This document shows, one piece after another, positions 25,303 through 38,227 of a stretch of DNA of 64,000 nt. A program made the position numbers and the translations under genes. The notes under the pieces were generated by a model. It did not search any database and had not been told where the DNA came from. It was given only the letters and a program-made list of their open reading frames with translations. Positions within the stretch are counted from its first letter, which is position 1. Every line of letters begins with the position of its first letter. Source of the DNA: Prostheceraeus crozeri (Eukaryota; Platyhelminthes; Polycladida; Euryleptidae); assembly GCA_907163375.1 (NCBI GenBank), contig CAJQUW010003080.1:372001-436000 (forward strand), given 5' to 3'.

Positions 25303-25589
25303 CAGGGTTGCAACCGGGACCGGCTGAATAGGTAACGCACAACCCTTTAGGAAAAATACTGAAAAACTTATTAATATTACAAATTTCAAAAAGGTCGAGG
25401 CCAGGGACCTTCAAATTACAAACCGAAGACCCCTTTGTCGCATCTGTTTGAATGACCAAGTGAAAATTGATAAAAGACGATCACAACCATCCGGTTGGGT
25501 TTTGCCGGTCAACTAGCCGTTTGGGTTGACTTCGTCTTGTCGGTTACCGGCTGTTTGGATCAGAAAATTCCTGACCGGTTCCAACCTTG
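25303..25589. mobile_element. hAT-type MITE, 287 bp, with perfect 8-bp TSD
   Basis: Flanked by AGTCACAC at 25295-25302 and 25590-25597. The ends are inverted: CAGGGTTGCAACCGG at the left and the complement of CAAGGTTGGAACCGG at the right. CAGGG ends with 8-bp duplications are typical of hAT. Inside are several CCGGT/ACCGG motifs but no coding, so it is non-autonomous. Confidence 0.88.
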
Positions 25590-26560
25590 AGTCACACTGC
25601 TACAACGGCGGCTTTGCAATAAAACTTGTAAAACCTCTTCATTGATGATTTAAGGTGCGGTTTGCATTTGAATGCTGCTAGTTGTATGCGAGGGCAGGAT
25701 ATATTCGAGAAAATACGATCAAATAAACACATGGCCAAGTTTCCAGTCACTGTGTAACGGAGATCACAGAACTTTTACGGGTACGTCTTGATGAGCAAAT
25801 TCTATCAGATATTACTATTTTTGAAATACTGGCGCATTCAATCATGCCACAGATTCTCTTGAAGACGAAAACTGCAACTTATAAAGGAGACAGAAGCACT
25901 TCATTTGATTTGATCGTTTCATATCGCACATCGGCAGAGAATTCTCAGTTCATTTTCAGATGTTTATCATCAAAGATTCGTTAATGAGTCTCCGAATAAA
26001 CTATTATTTCTTATCGCAGCATTGATTTGAGTACATACAGGAAAAACTCTCAAATGTCAATTCTCTACTTCTTCAAGAGAATTCCGTCTTTAAATTGAAA
26101 TTTCCGCATTTAAGCCGTGATTTATTTCCATGCCTAAACATTCGACGATCCAGAATGCGAAATAAGATAATTAAAATCGATAGAGATATCTTTTGATAGA
26201 AAGCTAACGCACATGGATGGAAATATTTCTTTGTTCGTCTGAATCTTTTAACCGAAAACCCATAGAATATTCATGTTAATTTCATGTCTCAATGACAAGC
26301 TTAAGCCGCATTGTGGAGATAATCAGAAACAAGCAAATTTTCTTCTTTGAACAGACAAATTTAGCAATCATTGCTTCTATCATGATTGTGTGTCTAGGTA
26401 TATTCTTTCCAATCTATTTTCGCTTCGTAATTATTATAGTAATGATATGAATAGATATTGATTATGACTCATTCTATTGCACTAGTTCCTGATGAGAAAT
26501 TCTAATTTTTCAGTTTTGAAAACAATCTTAATATTTGCCCTTTTGCAAATAGAATAACAA

Positions 26561-26975
26561 AATACTGAGTTGCATCCTCAATTGAAAAATGGGAACAGAC
26601 CTGAATAACTACTATTTCATCCAATATCAGGAGTCATCAGCAAGTCTAGTTCACATCTCTCAACATCGACACAACTCCCTATTTAAAGTTGCAGCCATAC
26701 CCGGACAAATTTGAGAAGTGCAATTATCAAAGTAAAATTAAGTGCCTGATGACGATTCCTACGAGGATGAAATAGCAGCTACTCAGGTCTGTTCCCATTT
26801 TTCAACTGAGGATGCAACTCAATATTGAATTATTCTATGGCCATTGTGTGTGCAAAAAGTAGCATTTATTAACTATTACAGTCCCATTACGTAGGCGACA
26901 AGACAATTGTGTGCCAACGTAGTCTTCAATAAATACCCGTCGAAATTTTACTAAATGTGATGCTAATGGCTTAAG
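26561..26975. repeat. Repeat family B fold-back (inverse copy plus direct copy 2)
   Basis: The left arm 26561-26640 is the near-complement of 26748-26828 (shared CAGGTCTGTTCCCATTTTTC and GAGGATGCAACTCA). The loop is about 107 bp. The left copy continues inverse to about 26700 and the right copy continues direct to about 26975, both matching 1185-1460. Confidence 0.8.
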
Positions 26976-27141
26976 ACAATAAAGCAGATGACATTGAGAA
27001 GACACTAAAACATCAACAGATATTAAAAAAGAAATTTAGAGCATATTGAGCTGAGACTTATCTGTCTATGTGATTGTCAGCAGAAATGTAGTACGCTATT
27101 TATGTTGTCGCACTGAGTCTATTCGAGGACACAAAATAGTT

Positions 27142-27229
27142 GTCAGGAGTGGGATTCGAACCCACGCCCTCAAAGAGGACTGCGACCTGAACCAAGGACT
27201 GCGGCCTTATACCACTCGGCCATCCTGAC
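27142..27229 (-). tRNA. tRNA-Leu-like gene, altered anticodon arm
   Basis: The minus strand gives a perfect 7-bp acceptor stem (GTCAGGA/TCCTGAC), a D-arm GCCGAGTGGTATAAGGC, a long variable arm (CCTC/GAGG) and a T-arm GTGGG/CCCAC with TTCGAAT. This is closely like tRNA-Leu(CAG). The loop still contains TTCAGGT, so the implied anticodon is CAG. The anticodon region is about 7 nt too long: CGCAGTCC appears on both sides and the 5' strand no longer pairs with CGCAG. It may be a pseudogene or an unusual intron-like insertion. The A and B boxes remain intact. Confidence 0.7.
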
Positions 27230-29829
27230 TACACTTATCAGCAGCTCTAAAGCCATCTGTGAACAATTCATTGTGTCATAATTGGTCGAGACGATTTAAT
27301 GATTGCTTTGATTCAATTCTGTGCTGAATAGCTGGCAATCGTAATTTCGCACAAGTGGTATACTTCAACTGACATTTGTTTAATGAAAACGCATTTGAGT
27401 ACAACAATTGAAAAATGAATAAAACGTTGAATTGTTACGACAGCTATTGATAGTTAGCAATGAACAGTTTTAAAAAGTGTAGCTTTTCTCATGCACTTTT
27501 GTAAACCTGATTTTCACCCAAGAACCTGCATAATCAGACCTGCACTAAGGACTTTGCGGGCTGATTTTGCCTCATTCTTGCCAGTTTTTGCCAAACGTCA
27601 AACAGTATGACAACTGTGCATGATATGCCCCAGAGACCCCTGTTTCTTCATGTGATGCCAAAAAATAAAGGCAAGTTGTTCTGCAAAGACGAGGTAAACC
27701 TGATCTGAGAAATGAATTGCACGATATTGATGAAAAAGAACGCAAATAATCTATTTAAAGAATGGTGGAAGTGGTTGTGGTAGTGAGTTTTAAGAAAGTC
27801 AAGTAGGCATTAATGAAACTGGTTCGAGTGCGTGGGATCACAGCTACAGCTTTGTAATAAAACTGTCTCAATCCATTTTGACATACTTATGTGATCAACC
27901 AAGTTGAACTTTTGTATATGGAAAATTGCCGTTAAAATTATGTTTTCATGCTAGGCTAGCAGAGCACATACTATAATTGATACAATAACCAACGCTATTA
28001 CGCACATTTTCCCTTCTCTTTTACAAAAAAATAGCATCAAATATATCTGAACCCCCTGTAGATTTCATTTTACTCAATTTCTCTTTGCAGAATTGATCTT
28101 ATCAAAAATAGGTCTAGTATGATCATCGTTCAAAAAGTATGGGATTGATAGAGATTCTTAACATTTACAAGACGAAGGACATGTGAACTATGCTTTGAAT
28201 TAAGCGTCAATATGACGTTTGTTAGCCTTTCTTATTGAATAATCAGACGATTAGTGCATGAACATCATCGCATCAACGCTATAAACTTTTGATGAGATAA
28301 AAAAAATATTCGCAGTTTTTCGGCATGACTGTTGTCATTACATTGGAAAGGAAAAATAATGATTGACTTCATAGTAGATTAAAGGGTTGAATGTCTCTTT
28401 AATACAGTATTTGTATTTGAATGCATTATAGCCATTTTGTAGCATGCACTTCATAATTTCGCGAAACAGAGCAAAAATGTTTCAGACGCGATATTAATTT
28501 ACCCACTTGACAAGCAAATAGCCGGGTCATCTCTTGGTCGGTAGTCAAAATTCTCTTCATACTAAGTTGTTCTCCGTAGGTCCATGTAATGAAATATACT
28601 AAACAGAAACGTATCTTCTTAAAGCAGACAAAAACATAATCATCGCGAATTCCTGGTGAAGTAGTACAATTTCAATGATACATCTATGTACATTTATAAC
28701 CATTCCCAATATGCACTTTTCTAACTCTACTGTTTAAATACAGGACAATATTAGTTTATTATTTTATAACATGTTAATATATATCCACACGTCAAGACGA
28801 ACTGTGTTAATAGAAAATTGGTCAGTAGTGACATTGCAAAACTATTGGTAAGGTTTTATTGGCTATGATCTTGTTACAGGTTTAGAGCAAATTCCAAGGG
28901 CCTGCAATTCAATACAGCCAATGAAAGGAGTTTCCTTCTGGAGTACAGGCGGAGGAAAATTCGTGCTGGCATGCAAAAGTGAATTAAAGGAGCAAACAAT
29001 CCAAAACTCAACTTGATCTGAAATGACTCTAAGCTTCCTCAAAGTAATGGATTCGCGTTCCATGATGTGGAACTAATGATGGAACTAATGATGTGTGATA
29101 AATTTCATGTAATTATCCATGCCCATACGCAAGTGAAGAATGAGAACAACTAACAGCTCGAACCATAGAAATCCAGATTGATAACAGGAAGTCACCGGCA
29201 GCCTATGAGTCTTTTATGTAAATATTCACGATTACCATCATTTCTCTTTATATATAAAAGCACTTTGATAAGATAACTTAGAATAAATCGCCGTGTGGCA
29301 AGAATCTACAACTGTTGCATGTTTCAGCAATTTTCTTCTTCTAAAGATCTAACAATCGGCGCATAGATGAGTGGCTGAAATTACCATCAACATGGCTTGA
29401 ACAACTGAGTGGAAATTTGGTAGTAATTTGAAAATATAATGCAATTTAGCTCCCGCCAAACTGACCGCCTAAACACATGACTAAGACATGATTTATACTG
29501 TAACAATTTCATTAGGTCAATCAATATCTTTCCGACAAACTTCAAGCAATTTACTGGTAGCTTTAATCAACTAGTCAATCAGCGACTCCAAAAAGTTAAT
29601 TGAAAAATAGGAACCAAAATCATCGTAATGATGCTCTTTTAAGCTTCAACTTTGTAGTCTCTATGATTTCTTAGGACAATCGTTTGAGCGACCACGACAC
29701 TTGAACATGTAGTATAAAGTGCGATTGATTTCAGATCAAATTAATAATTGTTTGACTGCTCCTTTAAAAGCCGAGTTCTAAAAAATCCTCATAACTGCAG
29801 AAATAACTGTGCGTGAACAAAGTTGGTAC

Positions 29830-30150
29830 CTCCTTCCATAAGAGGTTATTATTTTCCGTTGAAAATGTAACGGCCTCTGTTTCCGCGTTTTCAGGATCAC
29901 TACTGATTGGTGGCAAAAGACCAATGCTGCGTATAGATCCCACATTCGACGATTTGATTGGTGGAAGCCGGGGCCCAACAGGCATACTCTGGCTTCTCAA
30001 TGGTGCGGCAGGCTTCCCTTTCGCATTTGGATAGCTGTCAATTGAATTTTGTCGTAACGATCCACTGCTTGATTCTAGCCGATCAGACCTTCCATCTTGA
30101 CTTCCAATCTCTTGTGATGCTTGTCTTGGGAGGGTTGATCGACTTCCACC
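29830..30150 (-). CDS. NCKX/SLC24-like exchanger, Ser/Pro-rich loop exon (exon C)
   Basis: The exon is 321 bp (107 codons) with phase 0 at both ends, so it is a second frame-neutral exon. The acceptor is TTCTTGCTCAG|GGTGG and the likely donor is AAGGAG|GTACC. Only one frame is open across the whole exon. It begins GGSRSTLPRQASQEIGSQDG and continues through a stretch rich in Ser, Pro and Arg, including NSIDSYPNAKGKPAAP and VGPRLPPIKSSN. It ends LLWKE. There is no membrane segment and composition is low-complexity, as expected for the cytosolic loop of NCKX proteins, which is poorly conserved between species. The donor is weaker than those of the other exons, but it joins in frame to the exon starting at 20625. 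RSQS and GSRS are possible phosphorylation sites by consensus only. Confidence 0.8.
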
Positions 30151-33004
30151 CTGAGCAAGAATGTGAATCATCAAGCAATTATTAAGCAGAGCATGAATTT
30201 GTGCATTTTATGTGCAATTAATATACCTACTCTCCTTGTATGCACTGCAACTGCCGAAGAATCTTCTAAAAATCTGTTAATGTTTACTGCGAATGACATC
30301 TACATATAGGCTATTGTTTATCTGCCAATGATTTATCACATGCTTCTTTATCAAAAAAGTCAACAAAGGTTTAATGAATTCCGTTTAAGAACATCCCAAC
30401 AGTTCTGCGTAATATGATGTTAAAATGGCTTTAAAAGAGAAATTACTCATGAATGCAAAGTCATATCGAAGAGTCATTTGAGCATGAAATAAAATGCAAA
30501 TGTGTAACATGATTTTCCTTCAATATATCAATAAATGATCAATGTTGCAACAAGTCTATGTACCCCAAATGAGATTTTGCTGAAGAAAGACGACTTGGAG
30601 ATGTTCCCATTTGTACCCAATGTTCTCATATCATTAAGAGGATACCAAAATATGCTGAGACCGTGCCATACTGCGACATCTCAATCTAGTCTGCAGTACA
30701 CTATTGTTTTATTTGTCCGTTTGATGAATGAAATATCCTTTTCAAAACATGGACTTAACTAGTTAACATCTTAGAAAACTTAGGGAAAGCGATTAAGCAT
30801 TTGAAGCAAGAAAGCATAGGTCCGCAGCAAAAAGGCGAAAGTGGGTTCGACCATTGTACCGGGAATTAATAATGCTAAGAATATAAAATATATCAATATA
30901 AAATTACACACTTGGATAGAAGCAAGTGGCCCGGTTAGCTTTGTCAGCTATCTCAGAATGTGATAGCTATAGAAGACTGAAATTATGTGATATTTAGTTT
31001 GAAAGAATTAGGAGCGTTCTTTCAAATATTTGTTAATTTTTGGCCAACTAAAAGATCAAATTTGAAAGCTATTTTCAAAAGTACATTTTTAACAACCAAT
31101 TTCTGACATTAATGAAATTAATTCATTAGGAAGTCAACAACCACTTTATAAAAACGCAAACTGGACTTGAAATCGTCTGGGATATACCTATTATTGTATT
31201 TTGAATCCATTACGTTTGAAATATTTAGAGCATCAATTTCAAATTCAAGCATTTCAAAATTTAAATCCAATTTTTAAAATTAAAAATGATTTTCTTAATT
31301 ACATTTGTAGATATTATATGTGCAGCAGTTCGTAACTTCGATAACAGCGATGCCACCATTTCTACTGAATTAAGTATTGTCATTTTTATTATCTAATTTG
31401 AAATGTGAAAGTAGGCCATTGTCAGCGCAGCACAGGTTCACTTGATGGAATAATATAAAATGTACTCTGTTTCCCTATTCATTCTAATAAAGTCTCTCAA
31501 ATCCTACATCATAATTAACGAATTAGAAGATGTACAGAGAGATTCATTAGAGCTTTCATATACGGGAGTATTTTAAAAGGTATTTCATACGAGCATCATA
31601 AGTCCACAGTCGAAATTTCTTAAAATCTAGAATGCAAGTTTTGAATTACTATTTATAGCAACAGGATAATTGAGTGGGTCAAAACCGACATCATTTCTAA
31701 GAAAAAAGCTTTTCGAAAATACTATCTAAACTAAATAAACATCAAAATCAGAGTGGGGCGCTTTGTGCCTCTCTCTCTGTGCGCAAAACCTCCCAGACTC
31801 ACTGGGCTAAAGACAAAAAGAATAAAATCATGGCATCTGTAGCCACATTGTTGCTTAGTCTTCCAAATATTGCGTGTGACCTGATGCTACCTAGTATTAC
31901 CTAGTGTGCTACTTATTGGTTTATGTGATTTTCCCATCTTCTTCTTCTTGATGAATTCAAAGTGCTATAAAGTATTTCCACTTGTTGATATTTGAGAAGT
32001 CACCGAAACTGACTGAAATCATTTGGTAGGAAATGCCAACATTTGTCTTCAGTATTCCATATCAACTTCATGCATTATCAATGCAATGTCCCAAAGAATT
32101 TGGCAAAACTCCATTGTCTCAATAGTAGAAATCAAAACCTCATCACATAGAACAACAATCTAATCCTTTATAAACGATCCATAAACGAAGCCTATTAAGC
32201 GTGCATCTACGATACTTTGCGCTTTGTTAATTTGTGACAAATGCGATGATAAAGGCAGTTAAAGCCATTGTCTCGTGTAACTTAGTTCTTTAGTAATTGA
32301 CGATTCATTCTTCATCGACAAGGATAAAGATAGACTATTTTTGAGCAATAAAATTCCATAAGACTTTTGAAAATGATGCGAATTTCTTTTCCGAACTGAA
32401 ATTTCGAGGCTACGGGAAGAAATATAAAAATAATTGACCAAACCGCAATTCGGAATGCAATTTTTTGTCATTCACTTCGTTCGAATTCACTCCTAACATT
32501 AAATTTGATAAAATGTCTTAATGATGGAGAACAGTCATTCAAGTTGAATAACTATGTCATTAATGCATTCCAATGGGGACGATTCAACTCCGTCGAAATT
32601 TAATTTATCAGTTACAATGAATGACAATGTAACAGCATAATAACAAAGAACAAGAATGAAGAATTAGATATTCTGAGCGACAGTTAGTTTTCTATCCTCT
32701 GACACGTTCCGTCTTCCAAGCACAGTGGTGTGGTATCATTGAGTTATACAGTATACCTTAGGAAATCTATTATGTGTAACATTTTCCAGGGCAGACCTAT
32801 ATGATAAACATTCAAATAAAATGAGCATGACGAATGTTTATAAGTATTCTTCGTCGTTCCATCTATACAAAATGTTTCATACATGTATAATAATGCAACT
32901 TTCACAACTTGTACTATTAAAGCACAAAATTTTATTCAATACTTAATTTTTGTGAAATATTTAAAGAGTTTGAATGTAAAACGCGATAAGCGCCACATTT
33001 CAAT

Positions 33005-33753
33005 CAGAGCCAGGCGGATTCCGCGCGCCGCGGTAACCCGCGGAATCTCCTATTTCGAGCGGTAAATACAATTTCGTGCGGAAATATGCGGAATCGTCAT
33101 CGTCGATTATTCTTCGATACCAGGTCTCGATGATCCATCGAGCGCCTTCTTGAATGAGTGGGCAAACTACACAGGAATATGTCTGCGGCCTCACCCAGAA
33201 GAAGGATATCCTGAAATGCAGTTGGATATTTGGTGGCGCAGCCATTCAGGTGAACTTCCCTTGCTGTCTAAGTTGGCTCTGGACTGTATTTGGATGAAGA
33301 TCAGTTCAGCTGAGGTGGAACGGAGCTTCTCCTGCTAAAACAATATCTTTTCTCCGCTACGACAGTCTCTTAGCGACGAAAACGCCTCTGGTTTACTGTA
33401 TGCCTATTACAATAGTTTTTAAGATGCTTCGATTTTAGACACATTTTGTTTACATAACTTGTGCAGTCAATAAAATTCGTTATATGCTTGAAAATTGCCT
33501 TCTGTTTATCTTGAATAATAGCCTTTTTATATGAATCGTCAGTAAAGTGGAATAATTTTTTCGAGCGGTGTGTACATACTCGGATTTTGAATGGTGAACG
33601 TCCTTGGAACAGAAAACGGACTTCACCAGTTGACTCAGAATATATGAATTACTATTCAAAAGTGGTCTTTTTTTTCGATAAGATGTCATGATATATGGAA
33701 TAATTTTTCGAGCGGAATTTAACGCATCGTGCCGCGGAATCCGCCTGGCCCTG
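33005..33753 (+). mobile_element. hAT transposon derivative, 749 bp, with perfect 8-bp TSD
   Basis: Flanked by ATTTCAAT at 32997-33004 and 33754-33761. The ends are CAGAGCCAGGCGGATTCCGC and, on the other strand, CAGGGCCAGGCGGATTCCGC, the CAGRG form usual for hAT. The motif TTTCGAGCGG occurs three times (33053, 33558 and near 33705), like subterminal binding sites. Only the C-terminal part of the transposase is left inside, so this is an internally deleted, non-autonomous element. Confidence 0.92.
33100..33420 (+). pseudogene. hAT transposase C-terminal dimerisation domain, truncated
   Basis: The plus-strand frame reads LPLLSKLALDCIWMKISSAE, then VERSFS. This corresponds to the P-x-LS-x-LA-x(n)-SSA-x-ER-x-FS signature of the hAT C-terminal domain, which holds transposase subunits together. 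A stop follows at 33337, in a position where the family normally continues; similarity resumes with IFSPLRQSLSDENASGLLYA. The upstream catalytic domain is missing. It is a remnant inside the element at 33005-33753, not a host gene. Confidence 0.85.
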
Positions 33754-35144
33754 ATTTCAATGAGGTTATTTCAGACACCAATAACAACTGGTCGGCTTTA
33801 ATAGTGCAGCAGACCCTGAAAATTCCCCAGTGACCTTGAGTCAAGAGTTCATGGAAAGTGCTATTATTTTCGTACAAAAAATTGCTTTCTTTTTGCGAAT
33901 TTAACTGTGATTTGACGCAAAGAAAGGGCCAATTATATAATTAAACATCACCAAACTGAGTAAAAAAAGATGGCGTCATTCCAGTAGCGGTGAGGGAATA
34001 ATTGACCGTGTACAGTCAATAACTAAGATTATTGCACATTTGAAATCGGGACAAACAGGGAAGATGAATCTTCGGTGAATCCGAGAAATGGATAAGATGA
34101 TGCTATATTGCATTCGGAGTACATAAGCCTATTGGCGCATTTTGCGTAAGACGATGGCGCGCATCACATTTTGCATCCAAGGGCAGTGGTGGTTGCAGCG
34201 CTTTGCATCCAAGCTGAATATTTAAGTCAATGCCGTTTTTAATCTAAAATGCTTTCTACTTAGCTATGTACCCAGAGCATGCATCAACCCCTAAGGATTA
34301 TTTTTAGAGGACTTTTCTTTCAACTCAATGCACAGACACAAATATTACAATATTCCTTGATATCGCGAAATGAATTCTGATTTACCTCTGATTTCAAAAC
34401 GATGTTCTCAGCACCCAATTATCATTTTTCACACGATTTAGTATTTCCGTTATTCAAGACAATAACTTAAACTTCAAATTCAGCAAGATTCCATTATTTA
34501 CTCATCAATTATTTTCATGGCTTTTCAAAGCAACTCAGTCATAAATGATGCTACTGGAACAGTTAGACAAATAATTAATTCGTCAGCAATATACTCGTTA
34601 TTTGATATACTTATATTCCCAGTTTAAAGAAGTGTTCTACGCAATTTATTACTTTTAAAGTAACGTACAAGTGACTTTACCAGACTTAATCTCCCATTAA
34701 ACGAATTTTAATCTCTTCTCTCAAACGTAAAATGCAATCAAAAAGGAAATAAAGCTATCAAACATAGGTATCTACTCTTATTTCAGGTTGAATTTGAAGC
34801 TCCAAATGCAGATAGAAATTCGCTCAAATTGTTATGCAAATACTTTATCAGTAATTTTTTCATGTTCATGGAATTTAATGCACTCAGTGTAGTAAACTGT
34901 GTTTGTTTGAGCGTATCATATCCTTTCCTGATGAATGCAGTTCTCTGCCTAACAATGGCAGTTTTGATTGAACAAGTAATGCAAATCTGACGATAGCTCA
35001 ACGCATGATTTTTATAAGGGTTAGTTGACCAGGGATCGAGACTGAAATGAATCTGAACAGAGGAAATTCACAAATGCATGTAAGTTAAATAGTTTGAACA
35101 CTGATTTGACAAACAACCCTTAAAATCTTTCATCAAATCTTGAT

Positions 35145-35225
35145 AGATGTAGTCACCAACAGATATGCTTCAGCCCGTTGGGCCCCGTCAGTCGTGGGTA
35201 GGTTCGAACCAGCGACGTTGGCACG
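35145..35225 (+). repeat. Repeat family A fragment
   Basis: Matches 195-280, including GTGGGTAGGTTCGAACCA and CGACGTT, in the same orientation as the 193-333 unit. The 11-bp terminal motif is not conserved here. It shows family A is dispersed. Confidence 0.65.
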
Positions 35226-36989
35226 TTAAAGCACTACATTTTTCTATTATCACTGAGATCAGCTGCTTCTGTGTCTGTGAAACAGCAAAGATGTCTTAGG
35301 ACGTCAACAGTGGTGTGATACTCGGTAAGAGGAGCAGGAGAAATCAGTTTATATCTCGGAAACCTAAACCAGAAACTAAGATCAAAATATTTCCGGTTTT
35401 AGTGTGGTGCCTCAGCACAGACGAATTAGAATAAATTAATAAAACAAAAGGACTGTCAGGAATTTCAAGTACAAAATCTTTGTTTTCATTGTTGTCGAAC
35501 AAGACAGAATTTTTAGATAAAAGGCTCATTCGACCAATTGATAAAGTGCGTTGTATTATTTGTATTATCGTACTTCAGCCGATATTCCACAGGAAAACTG
35601 ACTCTTGTGAGAAAGTCTTGTTATCAGAAGCGACAGTTTGTACATTTCTTATACATCATTACCGCGTTTTCGCTCCTTTTATTGCGACGTTAAATTGCAT
35701 TTTTTTCGCTTCTTATACACTGACCTCTGGCGACTTATTGAGTCATCATTCTGTATTGCCACGCGAGTTGCACTGAGGACACCGTTAGTACAACTATGAT
35801 ATCATAATACAACGTACTTCATCATTTCGTACTTCATCAAAAACTTTTTTAGAAATTAATCCTTATTTTAAGTAGATATTTTATCTGCAGTACATTATAT
35901 TCTCCCGATATGATTTCAGTGTACAGAACAAGTAAAAATGCGAGTACATTGCTTATTCTTTCCTTCTGCGTACATTTTAGCATGTCAGTAGCCTCATATT
36001 TTATTACATTATTCCTGACCTAGGTACATTATCTGAAGTAACAGATCGTTGCATACTCATATTTCATAGTTTTAACTGCAAACGACGATTAGCTAAATGA
36101 CTTTCTCCCATGCATGTTTCATGTTAAATATGAAGCATGTTGCTAAAGCACAGTACCGAGCACTTTTAATAAATTATCTCTATTTTGCTTTCTGTACTGC
36201 TGCGAGACCCACTCTGCTTTCTCATGTGATTGAATTCATACGACAATTCATGAGCCGACGGTTTTGAAGCTTTGATATTTTGGATATTGGGGAAGAATGT
36301 TCTTGAGATCACATTTGCATCAAACGTCATGAATTTCTTATAACCCAATCATGGAACCTTCCTTTCTTGATATGGCCGCGCCCGTATCACTCTCATGAAA
36401 ATCTTGAACATAATATACAATCCGTGAGAAGTGTGAGACAGACAGATAGACAATTTACTTTGATTTTCTTACAGCAGGCAGATTCACACCGATTTTTCAA
36501 CCTACAGTTTTGTCTACTCTGCTTCCTCTTAAAGATAATTTTAAACAATAACAAGATAAACTTTCTCATCTGAAACAGTTGACACTCATTTATTAACGAA
36601 AGCTGAAGAGGGTTCCCTTCACAAGTGGACCACAAATTCTCCAGTGTTAGTTGATCACCAAGCGACGAACTGACTAAGACAATTTTATCGCCGTTATCTT
36701 TGCTATGCATTGTTTTGGCGTTATTTGAAATCCGGAAATTAGGCATTTACTAGTACACACGCTATCAGGAAACATGGCTGTCGCTTTTGTCTTGGTATCC
36801 CCTCGGAAGCTGGTGAAAATGACTTGAACCGGGGAATGTGTCTATGACAACCGATGAACATTGATGTCTTCCACTCAGTTAAATAAGACAGTAGCCAAAA
36901 TGTTGACGATAATAATGTCAAGGTTCAAACAAGTGTTATCAGGACGATGTTTTCGGAAGCATCGGCAGTTTTAGTGAGAGACTATCAAA

Positions 36990-37046
36990 AATAAATTGAA
37001 TTTCAATTAATTGATTGCTCAGTAATTTTGAATTTCAATTAATTGA
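36990..37046 (+). repeat. Short tandem duplication
   Basis: TTGAATTTCAATTAATTGA occurs twice, 31 bp apart start to start. Confidence 0.8.
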
Positions 37047-38154
37047 CCAAAAAGCGAAACTATATCGCAACCAATTATCGATGTTCTCATTGGATTAGTG
37101 CTCGGCTTAAAATTTAAATGCTAGTAACTCTGTCACACATAATTACAAATTTCTTACTTGATTGCGAATACTGATGTAAGTCTAGTTTTACTTCTAAAAA
37201 AAAGTGATGTTACACATTATTTGAAAGACAGAATAATGAAACATTTAAATCATTTAATGATTTTTGAACTTGCTGTTTTGGAAATCACATGCATATGATA
37301 CTTTGTATGTGCGCTTTGAGAATTTTGGAATCAAAATGTACATGTAATTCTCTTTCAAGTCAAGAAATAGAATTGGAAAAAATCAACAAGATGAAATCAG
37401 CAACCTTAATAGCAATACTGCTATTTAAATAATTAGTATTATGTTAGTAAGGGCAGATAAGTTACGCTTTGTGCGAACACGTTGAAATATGAGCCCTACA
37501 AGCAATTGAGCTTTGAAATTTCATCTGATGATCATGGTCCGTTGTTTTACAAAACAGTTGTAGCGAGAATAAGAAACGCAGGGATGGTTGGGATTTTTAC
37601 CTGGACTTGTGGTCTCTATAGCTACATCAAACTTAATCACTATGCGTTGTTGCTATGCATGAATTTTTATTGAGTGATCTTTGTTTAACCTGGAAATCAT
37701 GTGTGAGAAACACTTTTTCTTCATAATGACTTACTGTATTTTCTTGCCTTACTAAGCTAAGATCGCTATAATTACTGTGCGGAGATAGAGCTCATATTAT
37801 GCCTAGATGAACTCATATAGAACTCAGTATGTTTAGCATGTTGATGCTTATTAATCGATTGATGACCTAAGCATCATAATGAAACCGTTAAAAACACACT
37901 TACGTGAAAACATTTTAAGTAAGCTTTTAACAATCTTTGAGTGAAATTCATATTATAAACGGCGATTACTTACTGCTTTAAGCTGATCAAACTATTTACA
38001 CAATAATGCTTACTGACAAATGCCAAAAATCACATAATGATCAAAAATTGAAAATAGATATTGAAAAATATCAATTCTTTTCAATTTTCATCATTAAGGT
38101 GAGAACAAAAATGAAATTAAATAAACGAAAGATCAAATTGCCATACAAAAGATG

Positions 38155-38227
38155 TGCGGCTGGTAGGATTCAAACCTACGATCAAGGTTAACTAGACTTG
38201 TGCTCTACCAACAGAGTTAGTAGCCAC
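38155..38227 (-). tRNA. tRNA-Thr-like sequence, probably degenerate
   Basis: The minus strand has acceptor GTGGCTA with CAGCCGC (one wobble, one mismatch), D-arm ACTCTGTTGGTAGAGC, anticodon loop CTAGTTA (anticodon AGT, Thr) and T-arm GTAGG/CCTAC with TTTGAAT. There is one extra base before the D-arm and one bulged C in the anticodon stem. A tRNA pseudogene or the head of a SINE is more likely than an active gene. Confidence 0.5.

Larger units (their letters stand above)
20626..29829 (-). other. Intron of about 9.2 kb between exons C and D
   Basis: It contains a LINE 3' end (20.7-21.1 kb), a mariner-type element (23.9-24.7 kb), a hAT MITE (25.3 kb), the family B fold-back (26.5-27.0 kb) and a Leu-tRNA-like gene (27.15 kb). 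I see no supportable feature in 21.2-23.8 or 27.3-29.8 kb beyond short tandem duplications, such as a 26-bp unit at 22268-22316. Confidence 0.7.
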
